From positions 1 to 58,283 of the forward strand of contig JAJYRE010000019.1 in assembly GCA_021794235.1 (NCBI GenBank): a stretch of 58,283 bases of DNA, given 5' to 3'. This document shows positions 29,643 to 41,600 of the stretch, one piece after another; position 1 is the stretch's first letter; each line of letters starts with the position of its first letter. Under the pieces are notes generated by a model that worked only from the letters and a program-made list of their open reading frames with translations, was not told the DNA's origin and did not search any database. Origin of the DNA: Nanobdellota archaeon. GTDB taxonomy: Archaea; Nanobdellota; Nanobdellia; Parvarchaeales; Parvarchaeaceae. Made by a program: the position numbers and the translations under genes.

Positions 29643-30941
29643 ATGAAAACTGCCCACGCAGCCGGGATATTAGTGATTGTCATCGCTGTTGTTGCTGTAG
29701 CAGTATTCTTCTTATACACACCAAGCGGTGCACAGAACAATGTCGTGGTTAGTCTTACAGACCCTGCAAACGTACCTTCTGGCACTCAGAGTCTTAACAT
29801 AACATATTCCAGCTTATCCGTTCACACTATAGGTGTTAACACAAGCGGCTGGACTAACTTTTCGAATACAGGTTCCGTCAATCTTTTGACGCTTGCAAAT
29901 TCAAGTATAACACTGGGTAGCTTTTCCGCTCCTAATGGCACTCTGATAAATCTGGTTAAGTTCAACGTTTCTTCCGCTAGCATAGCTATAAACAACACTA
30001 TATACCCGGTAACTCTTCCAAGTGGACAGATAGTGGCTCACATAAATGGTACTAAGATAGTAAACGGTACGGCAAAAGTGCTTATGGACCTTTCACCAAC
30101 CATCGTAACAATAGTCACGGCAAATTCAACCATATTCATAATGGTACCTTCGATAAGGGCGGTCTTGGTCCCCCATCCTGTAAGTGTAGACATAACGCCC
30201 GGTGCAATAGCGCAGCTGCATTCGCAGGATAGAATAAGACTTGAGGATATAACTCCTAATATCTCTATAACATCGGCATCTATATCCAATTTAAACAACA
30301 TCACAACCCTGCATGTGACTGTGAAGGACAACTCAAATACCAGCGTAGTTCTAAGGCACGTTTTGGTACTCGGTAACGAGTCATTGAATCTTCCAAAATT
30401 CAACATAACAGGAGTCCGTGAAGGATACAGGGGTAGCATAGAAGGCGGAGTCAGTATCGGACAGCCAAGCGGTATAACGATATCTGCTCGGGGTTACTCT
30501 TCAGATTTTACTAACGGCACGAATCAGACTTCTGGCAATCATTCAAATGAAACCATAGGAGCAACCAACGAAACCGAGATAGAGAACGAATTCATAAATA
30601 TGGGGCAGAACATTGCGAGAATGAGGACTCTAACATTCCAGATAAATTCAAACGGCACTCTTTTCATACCTTACCTGCAATGCACACAGCAAATTGGCGG
30701 AAATGGTGAGGACATAGGACCTACTCCTGCACATTCAGTGTGCCCTGCATACGTTAATTATTCTGCATTCAGGACAGGATTTGTTTTAAATTCCAATCAG
30801 AGTGTAACTCTTACATTCACCGGCTCACTGGTGCTCGGTGAAGGAAACTATCAGGTTAACGTAGTACCTGGAAACGCCTATAACCTAATAGTCCAGGGCG
30901 AAAACGGGGCAAGAGCCCAGACACTTGTCAACGCGACTTAA
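29643..30941 (+). CDS. DUF4382-like extracellular protein
   Basis: Signal anchor; VVVSLTDPANVPSGTQSLNITYSSLSVHTIGVNTSGWTNFSNTGSVNLLTLANSSITLGSFSAPNGTLINLVKFNV resembles the DUF4382 pattern. Confidence 0.65.
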   Translation: MKTAHAAGILVIVIAVVAVAVFFLYTPSGAQNNVVVSLTDPANVPSGTQSLNITYSSLSVHTIGVNTSGWTNFSNTGSVNLLTLANSSITLGSFSAPNGTLINLVKFNVSSASIAINNTIYPVTLPSGQIVAHINGTKIVNGTAKVLMDLSPTIVTIVTANSTIFIMVPSIRAVLVPHPVSVDITPGAIAQLHSQDRIRLEDITPNISITSASISNLNNITTLHVTVKDNSNTSVVLRHVLVLGNESLNLPKFNITGVREGYRGSIEGGVSIGQPSGITISARGYSSDFTNGTNQTSGNHSNETIGATNETEIENEFINMGQNIARMRTLTFQINSNGTLFIPYLQCTQQIGGNGEDIGPTPAHSVCPAYVNYSAFRTGFVLNSNQSVTLTFTGSLVLGEGNYQVNVVPGNAYNLIVQGENGARAQTLVNAT

Positions 30942-31009
30942 GTAGATTACACCGGATCAAGAAATTTTCTGTTTTAACCTTTATATAGTGGTTCTAATCA
31001 TCTAATAAC

Positions 31010-31531
31010 ATGGCCGTTAAGATATCAGCTTACAGGATACTCATGGAGGAACTCCTCGATCTAACTAAGGAAAGGCACCCCATAAACATGTTTAATCCGT
31101 TCAGAAGCGACCATTCACCGCTTTCAGACAAGGAATACATTAAGATATCCGGCAGTGTCAACACCTTAAGGTCCTTCATGAAGGGCGGTGCAATATATGG
31201 AAAAGGAGAGCCGATAAATACGGGCAATCTTGCGATAAATAACGTTTATACCATTACGGACATTCTTACAGCAAGAAAAGATGAAGTTCTATCCGAGCTT
31301 GAAAACGTTCTTGATGTGTTTAAATCCCATAAAATAATGCCGGCGCTATACGACACTTTTAACAAGGTTTTTGACCAGATGGACCTCGTACCCAGCAAGG
31401 ACACAAAGGATGCGCTGGAATATTTTGATTCCATAACCGACGACAATGATCGGATACATAGATGGTGGCAATACTCCTGGGAAGACATAAAGGAGAAAAA
31501 GGCAGCCGGCAGCAACTGGCATTATCATTGA
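31010..31531 (+). CDS. Hypothetical protein
   Basis: 173-aa ORF preceded by a TATA-like box (ctttatatag). Confidence 0.55.
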   Translation: MAVKISAYRILMEELLDLTKERHPINMFNPFRSDHSPLSDKEYIKISGSVNTLRSFMKGGAIYGKGEPINTGNLAINNVYTITDILTARKDEVLSELENVLDVFKSHKIMPALYDTFNKVFDQMDLVPSKDTKDALEYFDSITDDNDRIHRWWQYSWEDIKEKKAAGSNWHYH

Positions 31532-31545
31532 ACCTTGGCAACAGT

Positions 31546-32730
31546 TTACTGTTTGTAATCTGGAAAATCAGCAACCCTTATTGTGTGATACCTTTCATTA
31601 GGCATCTGCCATCTTCTAACTACATTTACGGAGGTGCTGTCCGCGTGTTCAAACGCCGGGTAGCCGAGTTTGAAGGTCCTTAGACCATCTTCGGTTCTTA
31701 TATTTAATCTTGTCCGTCTAGCTCCCAGCAGCGAAAAGAACTCCTCCGGTCCGGCACCGCCCAGCGTGAGGTAATCCGTGCCTATCTCTTTTGCCAAGTA
31801 TATATTGAAAAGAATGCCTGCCTTCAATGCACCTATATATCCGATAGTCGACCAGTCCATCAATCCGTGGTAATACCGCTTGTTTATGGTAACGCCCTCC
31901 AACAGTTCCATAAACAGGTGTGTGCTGCCCTGCCTGTCAACGCAGACAAAATCCCTGCCGAACCCAACAACTTCCTTATTCAGCGATACAGTATATACTA
32001 TGGTTCCGGAATTCTTTGTGAAGTCGTTGTAGGTGTTTATAGCGAGATTTTTTGCATCATCTTCTCTCCAGCAGATCCTGGATTTCTTTGCCATGTTCAT
32101 GACTTTAGTGTATTTATCCCTTGTCGATAGAACATTTATCTCATAGTTGTTGTAAGTTGCATCCAGTATTGCTTCCAGTTCCGGATCGTCCTTTGTATCC
32201 TGTCTTTTTATTTTTCCTGAAATCTCGGACAGCCAGTCGACTATATGCATCTCCGATTTCGGTATATTAAACATAGATAACTCCTTCAGCATCCTATCAG
32301 GGTAGCTCAGCATGCTTTTTTCATAGAAGTTAATCTTGTTGTTTAGGAGATTGTCGTATGCGACACCATCAACCGCGGATGTTACACCCGATTTTAACTT
32401 GGATATGGTATCCAGTGGCACCTCATCAAACAGGTATTCCGACGGTGTAAGGATGCGCATCGTCCATTTCTCATCGAATTTCTGCAGACTGGTTATCGGA
32501 AAGCCCTTTTTACCGAGTTTTTTGTACAGGTCAAGCACTTTGTCGGAAGAAGTGGATATGACCACGCCCTTTCGGTCCCCCATAAGCGCCAGTTCTCTGG
32601 AATCAGGAGAAACAAACAGTGATCTTAACCGGCTTCTTTTTCCCGAACTGTTGACTCTGAAATTCTCATCAATAAGAATACGTTCAAGGTCCTTTCTGAA
32701 CTTCTCTTTTCCGTCTGCGGATGAATACAT
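31546..32730 (-). CDS. Hypothetical protein, possible GNAT-like C-terminal domain
   Basis: 394-aa ORF; IVYTVSLNKEVVGFGRDFVCVD...GYIGALKAGILFNIYLAKEIGTDYLTLGGAGPEEFFSLLGARRTR. Confidence 0.55.
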   Translation of the reverse strand: MYSSADGKEKFRKDLERILIDENFRVNSSGKRSRLRSLFVSPDSRELALMGDRKGVVISTSSDKVLDLYKKLGKKGFPITSLQKFDEKWTMRILTPSEYLFDEVPLDTISKLKSGVTSAVDGVAYDNLLNNKINFYEKSMLSYPDRMLKELSMFNIPKSEMHIVDWLSEISGKIKRQDTKDDPELEAILDATYNNYEINVLSTRDKYTKVMNMAKKSRICWREDDAKNLAINTYNDFTKNSGTIVYTVSLNKEVVGFGRDFVCVDRQGSTHLFMELLEGVTINKRYYHGLMDWSTIGYIGALKAGILFNIYLAKEIGTDYLTLGGAGPEEFFSLLGARRTRLNIRTEDGLRTFKLGYPAFEHADSTSVNVVRRWQMPNERYHTIRVADFPDYKQ

Positions 32731-32826
32731 ACTTATGATACATCTGTTAGATTGGAAGGTCTATATATAATTTAGGCTTCACTTCAGACAAATTACTATA
32801 TAATATTCCAGTTACATCTAAATATA

Positions 32827-33045
32827 ATGATAACGGAGAAACTTACAAAATCCAAGAAAATAGCGCTGATGTCGGTAGTGATTACTTATTTTGTGGTCGG
32901 CTTTCTTCTGCTTGTAATATATCTAAGCTATCTTATCGGTGCAAATCTGGCCGGATTCGCATCCCTGATGTATCTTATACTCGGATGGTACATCATGATC
33001 AAGAAAAACGGCCTTTTTTACGTAATGAAAATAAAGCACGATTGA
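32827..33045 (+). CDS. Small two-TM membrane protein
   Basis: 72 aa, two hydrophobic helices, 6 bp upstream of the glycosylase gene. Confidence 0.6.
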   Translation: MITEKLTKSKKIALMSVVITYFVVGFLLLVIYLSYLIGANLAGFASLMYLILGWYIMIKKNGLFYVMKIKHD

Positions 33046-33051
33046 GAGTTT

Positions 33052-34008
33052 ATGGAACTATCCGAATATTTTTCCTTTAAACTAAAGCCGAGACCACCCT
33101 ACAACGTGACCCTTACTATAAAGAAGCCTGCAGGATGGGATCTTTTTACCCCAGAAGAGATGATGGAAGGGGATTCTCTCTACACCGCCCTGTATGTAGG
33201 CTCAGTACCTGTTGGGCTGAGGATATACGGGAACACGAACGCCAGGGATCCCGTTTTGAAGATCGTCGCATACACACAAAAACGGGCGGACAGCAGACTT
33301 AGAAGGGAGATCAAGGAATCTCTTGCGTTCCGTCTAAATGTAAACGGAGACCTGTCAGAATTCTATAGGTTCGCATCTAAAGACAGCATACTAAGACATG
33401 CTGTAAAAGACCTGTACGGAATGCACGACACTATAATGGCAAACCTTTTTTCAGCCTGCATACTGGGAGTGTGTCTGCAGATGGCCCCCCTGAAGAGGTC
33501 ACAGCAGATGATGGAGAATATACTGACAAATTACGGAAAGACTCTAAAGTTTTGTAATAAGACAATGAGACTGTGGCCGCTACCTTCTGATATACGGAAG
33601 ATAGCGACTAGTACGCTCGCCAAAAAATGTAAACTCGGATACAGGGCAAAATTTATTACGGGCATTTCAAGAGTCCTTAGCAAGGGAGACTTTCCCCCGG
33701 TAGAAATAATCAGTCAAATGACTGGCGAAGAAGCGAAAAAGAAGGTTATGGAGCTCCCGGGCATAGGCGATTACGCCTCGGACATAGTCCTTCCCCACGG
33801 CGGTTTTCCCATAGACGCATGGTCGGTAGAGGTATTCGGAGAACTGTTCTTCGGCAAGAAACCTAGCGAGAACAGATCGGCTATAGAACGCGTCAAAAAT
33901 GCGGGAATAAAAAGATTCGGCGGGTGGAGCTGGATGGCTTTCTTCTACGTAGTAAACGACCTTGGAAATCTTTCCAAAAAACTGGGCGTTAATCTACGGC
34001 TGGAATAA
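33052..34008 (+). CDS. HhH-GPD DNA glycosylase (AlkA/OGG-like)
   Basis: LGYRAKFITGISRVL...VMELPGIGDYASDIVLPHGGFPIDAWSVEVF; HhH plus catalytic Asp. Confidence 0.85.
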   Translation: MELSEYFSFKLKPRPPYNVTLTIKKPAGWDLFTPEEMMEGDSLYTALYVGSVPVGLRIYGNTNARDPVLKIVAYTQKRADSRLRREIKESLAFRLNVNGDLSEFYRFASKDSILRHAVKDLYGMHDTIMANLFSACILGVCLQMAPLKRSQQMMENILTNYGKTLKFCNKTMRLWPLPSDIRKIATSTLAKKCKLGYRAKFITGISRVLSKGDFPPVEIISQMTGEEAKKKVMELPGIGDYASDIVLPHGGFPIDAWSVEVFGELFFGKKPSENRSAIERVKNAGIKRFGGWSWMAFFYVVNDLGNLSKKLGVNLRLE

Positions 34009-34047
34009 ACAATGAGATATTTAAGTTATAGACTCTTAATTAATAAA

Positions 34048-34770
34048 ATGAACACGAACGGGTTGGTCAGCCTTCACTTTGATATGGGAGGACTGCCAAT
34101 GACCGACAGCTCGACAGATAACCAGCGGCCTAATCCCGACATCTCAGAACACAGAAGAACCCTGGATATATTACTGATACATTCCATGTCCTCAACGAAT
34201 AAAGATCTGGGACAGTTATACAATGTGCGGCATTCGTACGCTTTCCGCGAGCCGAATCTTTACAACGGGGAAGTGTTCGACGACGTGCGTATCATAACAA
34301 GGCGTGTGAACAGAGTGTCTACTATGGAAAATTTTCTAGGCTACAAGTTTAATTTTATGGATAGTGTGAATGTAACAGCACCAGCCAATCACCTTATAAA
34401 ATCAGAATATCTGATGGGCGCTTTTCCTGTCGATACTTACAAGAATGGGCGCGAGATCGTAAAGAAGTACGTCCTATTAAGTCACTTCGGGCTTGAATTC
34501 AGTTCCATGGACGCGACTATGAAAACCCATGACATAGACGTGACACTGTTCTATAGAAGAACTGGAAACACGCTCATGGCAAGGGTTGTTTACGACAGTG
34601 AACTTGTCATAAATGTTGACAGCAGAGGGCGCTACAGCATACGAAAAGCCGGGTTGTCAGGCGTCTTTCACAGCGAGTCTAGTGGAAACCTACTTTCTGA
34701 AAAAGACCAAACGCTATCCGTGGACACCGCTACTCCGATAAGGATAAGCGCCGAACAGGACCGCCTTTGA
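34048..34770 (+). CDS. Hypothetical protein
   Basis: ORF 34012..34770; ATG at 34048 lies about 25 nt after an AT-rich box. Confidence 0.5.
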   Translation: MNTNGLVSLHFDMGGLPMTDSSTDNQRPNPDISEHRRTLDILLIHSMSSTNKDLGQLYNVRHSYAFREPNLYNGEVFDDVRIITRRVNRVSTMENFLGYKFNFMDSVNVTAPANHLIKSEYLMGAFPVDTYKNGREIVKKYVLLSHFGLEFSSMDATMKTHDIDVTLFYRRTGNTLMARVVYDSELVINVDSRGRYSIRKAGLSGVFHSESSGNLLSEKDQTLSVDTATPIRISAEQDRL

Positions 34771-34774
34771 ACCT

Positions 34775-35557
34775 ATGTTAATAGCGTTTGTAGTAATACC
34801 TCTTTTTGCAATGGCTGTTGCATTCATAAGCAACATGGCGGGACTCGGCGGGGGCGCACTGCTGGTTCTCTTTTTCCTGTACTACCTCGGACTCGGCTCC
34901 GTAGCCGCCGGCGGCCTCAGCCTTATCAGCATAGCGACCAGCTCCATAGTTGGATCTTCATCCAATATAAGACAGGGTCAGGTAAGCATCGGATTATTCA
35001 AGGTTCTGCTTGTATTCTCCTCGATAGGGATAGTACTCGGATCTGTACTCAGCCTAGTGGTCCCAACCGACATATTCAAGGGGATATTCGGCTTCATTCC
35101 GATATCCGTCGGGATAGCGTCAATCATTCTTATCCTAAAAGACAGGAAATTCAAAAAATATACAGAACCCAAGTCGTATTTTGACAGAGGTGTAACTTCG
35201 GCCGCTCTGGTCGCTGGAACTTTGTCCGGATTCACAGGACTGGGCATTGGAGGTATTACCGGGACTTACCTGACATCCATGCGCAGAATGAAGCCAAAAC
35301 TGGTATTTTCAACAATAGTCTTTACCATGATAATCACATCCATGCTCGGAGGGCTCATACATCTCGGGTCATTTAATTTTCCCCTGGACACAGTACAGTA
35401 TATACCTCTGCTTATGGCCGGCGCCGCAGCAGGCGGTTTCATAGGGGCAAGAGTGTCGGGAATCGTAAAATCTAAGTCCCTTAGGATGTTTCAGGCGGTA
35501 ACTCTTATAATTATCGGTATAATCGCCGTTTCCATATATTTGGTTACTCACATCTGA
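34775..35557 (+). CDS. TauE/SafE (sulfite exporter/DUF81) family permease
   Basis: GLGGGALLVLFFLYYLGLGSVAAGGLSLISIATSSIVGSSSNIRQG; second half GTLSGFTGLGIGGITGTYL. Confidence 0.88.
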   Translation: MLIAFVVIPLFAMAVAFISNMAGLGGGALLVLFFLYYLGLGSVAAGGLSLISIATSSIVGSSSNIRQGQVSIGLFKVLLVFSSIGIVLGSVLSLVVPTDIFKGIFGFIPISVGIASIILILKDRKFKKYTEPKSYFDRGVTSAALVAGTLSGFTGLGIGGITGTYLTSMRRMKPKLVFSTIVFTMIITSMLGGLIHLGSFNFPLDTVQYIPLLMAGAAAGGFIGARVSGIVKSKSLRMFQAVTLIIIGIIAVSIYLVTHI

Positions 35558-35649
35558 CGTAGGCTGTTAAAAAATAAGTTATTTGGAAAACGTTATAAAC
35601 TAAAAAGTTGTATTTTTAGTATCATATCAATTATAATACAAATGATAAT

Positions 35650-38600
35650 ATGGCTAAACGCAGCAGACATAGTACTAAAAAACATTATAATGTGCATTTC
35701 ACAGCATTTTTGATAGTCCTTGTCATCATGTTTATTGCTTTGTTCTTTCTGGCTACTCAAAGCAATCTCTTGAACGTCAATGTACTCGGCCTTGTGACAC
35801 AGACTATACACAGCATTATCTCTCCACCGCAGAACATAAGCACTTCACCACCATCCAATACAACAAACACAACCCTAATCACCCCAAGGTTTACGCTTTT
35901 CTATGAAAAGGGTCTGCCATCATCCACATTATGGTCCATCTCCTCCGGTACAAACATCCAGTATTCCAACGTGAATCTGATAAACTTCTCTTCAACCGGG
36001 GCATTAGTATCGTTTACGGTCAATAAGGTAATAATAAACGGCTGCGTGTTTACACCAGTACCTTTTTCTGCAGCCACCGCGTCCGGCTCCACAAATCAGA
36101 TAGTCTTCTCATCCAGCTGTACAACTACGTTTACAGAGTTGGGGCTGCCGAATGATACTGCGTGGGGGATGTCTTACAGCAATCTAACCAGAAACAGTTC
36201 TTCGGATTCCATAGGCTTTGATACCGGCTATGGGACTTTCAATTTTAATGTATTCCAGTCATCAAATTCGAGTTGTGCGTATGCACCATATCCCTTATCC
36301 GGCAGTCTTCAGGCAGGATCGTCCAAAACAATAGTCTTCCTGTCTTTATGCGCAAATTCAACAAATAGCGGAGTAGTATTTGCAGAGACCGGCCTGCCAA
36401 CCGGATATAACTGGAGCGTTACTTATGATAACACAACTCTGAGTTCAGTTAATCCATTTATAAAATTCAGCACAGTATCAGGTCATATTTATCCCTTCTT
36501 CAACACATCATCAATCAATAGAAACGGCTGCGTGTTTACGCCAAGCCCTCAGAGCGGAGGAGCTATCCCAGGAGAAACTGTAGCAATAAACTTCACATCC
36601 GAGTGTAACACCTCATTTCAGGAGACCGGCCTGCCATTCGGCTTAAACTGGAAAGTGTCTTATAACGGCTTAACGGAATCTTCAAACAGTACCTCCTTAA
36701 ATTTCAACACATCCTACTCAACTTCTCCCGCAACAGTAAACAACGTAATCGTCGGTAACTGTACATACATCCCATCTTTGAATTATTCCGGTAGTATCGC
36801 ATCAGGATCGGCGGTCAGCGTACTCTTCAAATCCAGCTGTGTTTCAACTTTTACGGAGAAAAACCTGCCGAGCGGTCTATCTTGGACCGTAAATTATGAT
36901 AACAAGGTAGTAACATCATACTCTAACAAGATCCAAGTCATTACTCCCAACATAACAACTAACTTCACCATAGAAACAACTGTTAATGGCGGTTGCATAT
37001 ATACCCCTACTCCAAATAACGGGAACCTCAGCAGCGGTTCCGGACAAAGTGTAGTTTTCGCACAAGCGTGTCATACTGTTTTCACATCAACCGGTCTGCC
37101 ATCAGGAATTTCCTGGGCCGTAGAATACGATGGGAGCACAAGAGACGGCGGGTATAATTCTTCTATAGAATTTCCATACTACGCAAACACTACTTTTGGA
37201 TTCAATGTTTCTACAATACGCTTAGGCAACTGTACTTACACCCCTTCACCCCAGAATGGAACTATACAAGGGGGTGCACTCCAGAATATTGTATTCAGCG
37301 CGGCCTGCAGTACTAGTTTCTATGAGAGCGGCCTACCATCAGGGGACTCCTGGGCTGTAACATATGACAATAATACACTATCATCAACATCAACATCCGT
37401 TGTTTTCAATGGAATAAACGGATCCTATAAATACAATTTATCGGATGTCCCAATCTCTGGCGGCTGTTATTACGCACCAAGCCCTTCCTCCGGAACGCTT
37501 ACAGCAGGGTCGAATATTAGCATACTGTATAGTAACGTGTGTACTACTACCTTTATAGACCCTGGCCTCCCACAGGGGGCAAACTGGACGGTGACGTTTG
37601 CAGGCGCAACTAAACACACTTTGCAGCAGAATGTCTCATTTGTTCTATCACCTGGAAAGTATTATTATCAGATATCACAAACATCGTTCGGGGGATGTAC
37701 CTACGCACCAAATGAGACGTCCGGTTCCACGAGTGTCGGCCAGGATGTGCATGTTACATTCAACCTCACCAGCTGCGATACGGTATTTAGTGAGAGCGGT
37801 CTGCCTTCCGGTTCCTCATGGCAGGTGAAATATGACGGCAGCAGCGTTGACTCGCAGTCGAGTTCTATATCCTTCAACAATCTACCGGGCAATTACAGCT
37901 TCTCTATAAGTCCAATCGTGCTAGGAACATGTACCTTTGCGCCAAACGAGTCCAGCGGCGTCATCGGGGCGGGTTCAACGCCTGCAATTCATTTTAACAG
38001 TTCCTGCTACACTGATTTTTACGAGAACGGCCTACCATCAAAAAGCCTATGGACCGTAAACTATTCGGATAAAAACACATCATCAGTGGGTACCTCCATG
38101 TCAATAAGCACCCCTTACTCCACTTATCCATACTCTGTCTACAATATCAGCGCAGGCCCCGACTGCTATTACATACCACAACCTTCGACAGGAACGGATT
38201 CGGCCGGTACATCCGTAACAATAACCTATGTAAGGGAGTGCGTCTCTACCTTTAAGGAGACCGGACTCTACGCCGGAACTCCCTGGTCCGTTGTGTATAA
38301 CGGGATAAACGCATCTTCAAGGTCTTCCAGCATATCCATACTTGGGGTCCCAGGAAACTACTCGTATAAGATAGTAAATGCTTATGGCTACGGATGCGAG
38401 TTTGTCCCTAACGAGACCAGTTCATCACTCGTTTCTGGGAACAACGTCAGTCTGAGTTTCAACGCGACTTCGTGCACCACCACTCTAACTGAAAAGGGTC
38501 TGCCATCCGGACAGTCTTGGAATGCTACCTTTTTGGCATTTAATTCCACCAATAGCAATACAGTATCCTTTGTTACAGGAGCCGGTAATTACAGTCTTTT

Positions 38601-41600
38601 AGTTCCACACCTTAACCTCAGTAATTGTATATTCGAAGCCTCTCCCCCGTCTGTTATTAGGGCAGGCACATCACTCAATCTTCAATTCCACGCTACATGT
38701 TATTCGAATATAACAGAGAGCGGCCTTCCCAACGGAACCAAATGGACTCTGAACCTGACTCCATCGTACAACTCTCTCGGATATCAGACATATCCGGACC
38801 AGGTATACTCAACCCAAAAAAGTTATATAGAATGGATCTCGGTAAACAGCACAAGAAATTTTGTAATAGACACTATTCCTATAAATCAAAAGTGCCACTA
38901 TGAACCGCAGCCATCATCCGGAAGCGTCACTGCTGGACATAACATGCACATCTCGTTCTACAATAGTTGTATAACGAATTTCTATGAGAAAGGCCTGCCT
39001 TCAGGCTCAAAATGGGCCGTCGACTATAACGGGATAAACGCAACCTCAACCTCAACTATAATATCGTTTACTACAGCAGTCGGCGTCTATTCTTTCAGGG
39101 TATACGGCGTGATATTTGGCGGATGCTATTATCTGCCAAACATGACATCCGGAACGATAAATTCCAGTTCTACTATAGGGATAGGTTTTGTAAAAAAGTA
39201 TTGTACCACCCTCTTCACAGAGAGCGGCCTTCCAAGCGGATACAAATGGAATGTTACATATAATTCAACAGTGCTATCATCCACCTCCTCATCAATATCC
39301 TTTAATACAACGCCATCCTCTTCAGCATTGTCTTATGTAGTGTCACCTACACATCTCAGTTCTGGCAACTGCTACGTTAATATTACATCCGGAAACGGTA
39401 CGGCCGTTCCCGGTTCGACAGTGTCGCTGCAGTATATAAATTCATGTGAAACAACATTCACGGAGGCTGGGCTGCCTTCTGGTGATACCTGGACCGTAAG
39501 CTATGGAGGGTTCACTAACAGCTCATCCACTTCTTCCATTATAATATATGCACTGCCCGGTGCTCACACCTTTACCCCTTCCATCGTAGGTGCCGGCAGC
39601 GGATGCTTCTACCAACCCTCACCCGTTTCAGGCAGTCTGTCTGCAGGCAGTTCCTCTTCAATAACATACTCTTTGGAGTGCAATACGACATTCACTGAAT
39701 TGGGTCTTCCAGGATCTGCACGTTGGAGTGTGGACTTCGGAGGTTCTAACCATAGTGCGACATCTTCTTCGATAGTATTTACAACATCTACCGGCAGCAA
39801 CAGTTTTACCGTTCCAAGTGTAAATTTTGCTTCCTGTTCTTACCTGCCGTCCCCCTCATCCGGCACCAGTGTAGCAGGGGGCAACACTACAGTCTCGTTT
39901 ACAGAAAACACCTGCAATACTACATTTTATGAAAAGGGTCTGCCGACCAAAACTACGTGGACGATAAAATACGATGGTATACAGGTATCCCCTTCGAATA
40001 ATAATATCACACTGACGACACCTGCCGGCATATTCGTTTTGGACGCATACAAGGTAAAAATATCTGGATGTGTGTACTCTCCGAGTACCTATTCCAGTGA
40101 CATAGCTGCAGGATCGCAGTTCACTATCGACTTTACAGCTTCATGCTCGACAAACTTCACAGAGAGCGGCCTTCCTCCTTCAACATACTGGTTTGTAGAT
40201 TACAACGGCACATCAGTTTCATCAAATACATCTATGGTTTCAATACCCAGCCAGAACGGTATTTATTCATACAGCGTTGCATATGTCGGTAACTCCAGCT
40301 GCTACTATTCCCCATCACCGTCTTCCGGTAACCTGGTGGCAGGCTCGGCTCTCGGTGTAACGTATACCGGGGGATGTACGACAACTTTTTACGAGAATGG
40401 GCTGCCACTCAACACAAACTGGACCGTAAGCTATAATGGATCCTCCTTGCATTCAACTGCCAGAAGCATGCAGTTTGTAACGGGTCCTGGAAACCACTCG
40501 TACAGCATATCAAACATAACTGTAGACAACTGCCTATATGTCGGCGTGCCCTCATCCGGCAATGCATCGGCAGGATCAAGTATCACGGTGGTGTTCAATC
40601 AAACCGAATGTAGTACGGTATTCAAGGCCAGAGGCTTAGCCAGCGGACTTAACTGGACCATAAACTTTGGCGATTCCAATTACACACAGTCATCTTCATC
40701 AGTCACAGTGACAACAAGACCCGGTCCGGTTAATCTTACAGCATATTCGATAACTAGTAACAACTGTACATTCAACCCATCGCCATCGTCTGCCAAGATA
40801 GCTGCAGGATCATCGATATACATAAACTACACCTCATCCTGTATAACCTCTTTCGTAGAAAAGGGTCTGCCGTCAGGGATAACCTGGAGTGCCAAATACG
40901 ATGGAATTACAAACTATTCTTCTACAAGCGGCATTAGTATAACATCGATATATGGAAACTTCACTTTTAATATTCCGCGTATCCAGGTATCTGCTAACTG
41001 CTATCTGACTCCTAATCCGGATACCGGACATTTGGTTTCAGGAGGCGCCGTATCGGTCAATTTTTCTACGTATTGTCTTTCTCAGTTCTCGGAGAGCGGC
41101 CTTCCCACCGGTCTAAAGTGGTCGGTAACCTACGATAGCATTACAAACTCATCGAATTCTGCAGATATGTTGTTTAATGTACTGTCCGGAAATTATTCCT
41201 ATTCTATAAAAGCTATAAAGGATGGGAATTGCTTCTACACTCCTAATTCATCCAGCGGATATGTAAATGCAGGCGGATATACCAGTGTAAAGTTTACGGA
41301 ATCTGCATGTACCTCCTATTTCTCGGAGAGCGGCCTGCCTTCTGGAACTTTCTGGAATGTAACATTCGATTCGCTGATAAACACCTCCACAAAACCGATA
41401 ATACAGTTGAACACCTCCAATGGACAGTATCCGTTCTCGATACCAAGCCAGATAGTTGCGGGATGCACATACGTGCCTGTTCCAGCTTCTGGTGATATTG
41501 GTGCCGGTTCAAATACCTCTATTACATTCAATCGTGACTATTGCATTTCCCATTTCAATGAGATCGGGCTACCTAGCGGTTTTGACTGGAATGTTACATT

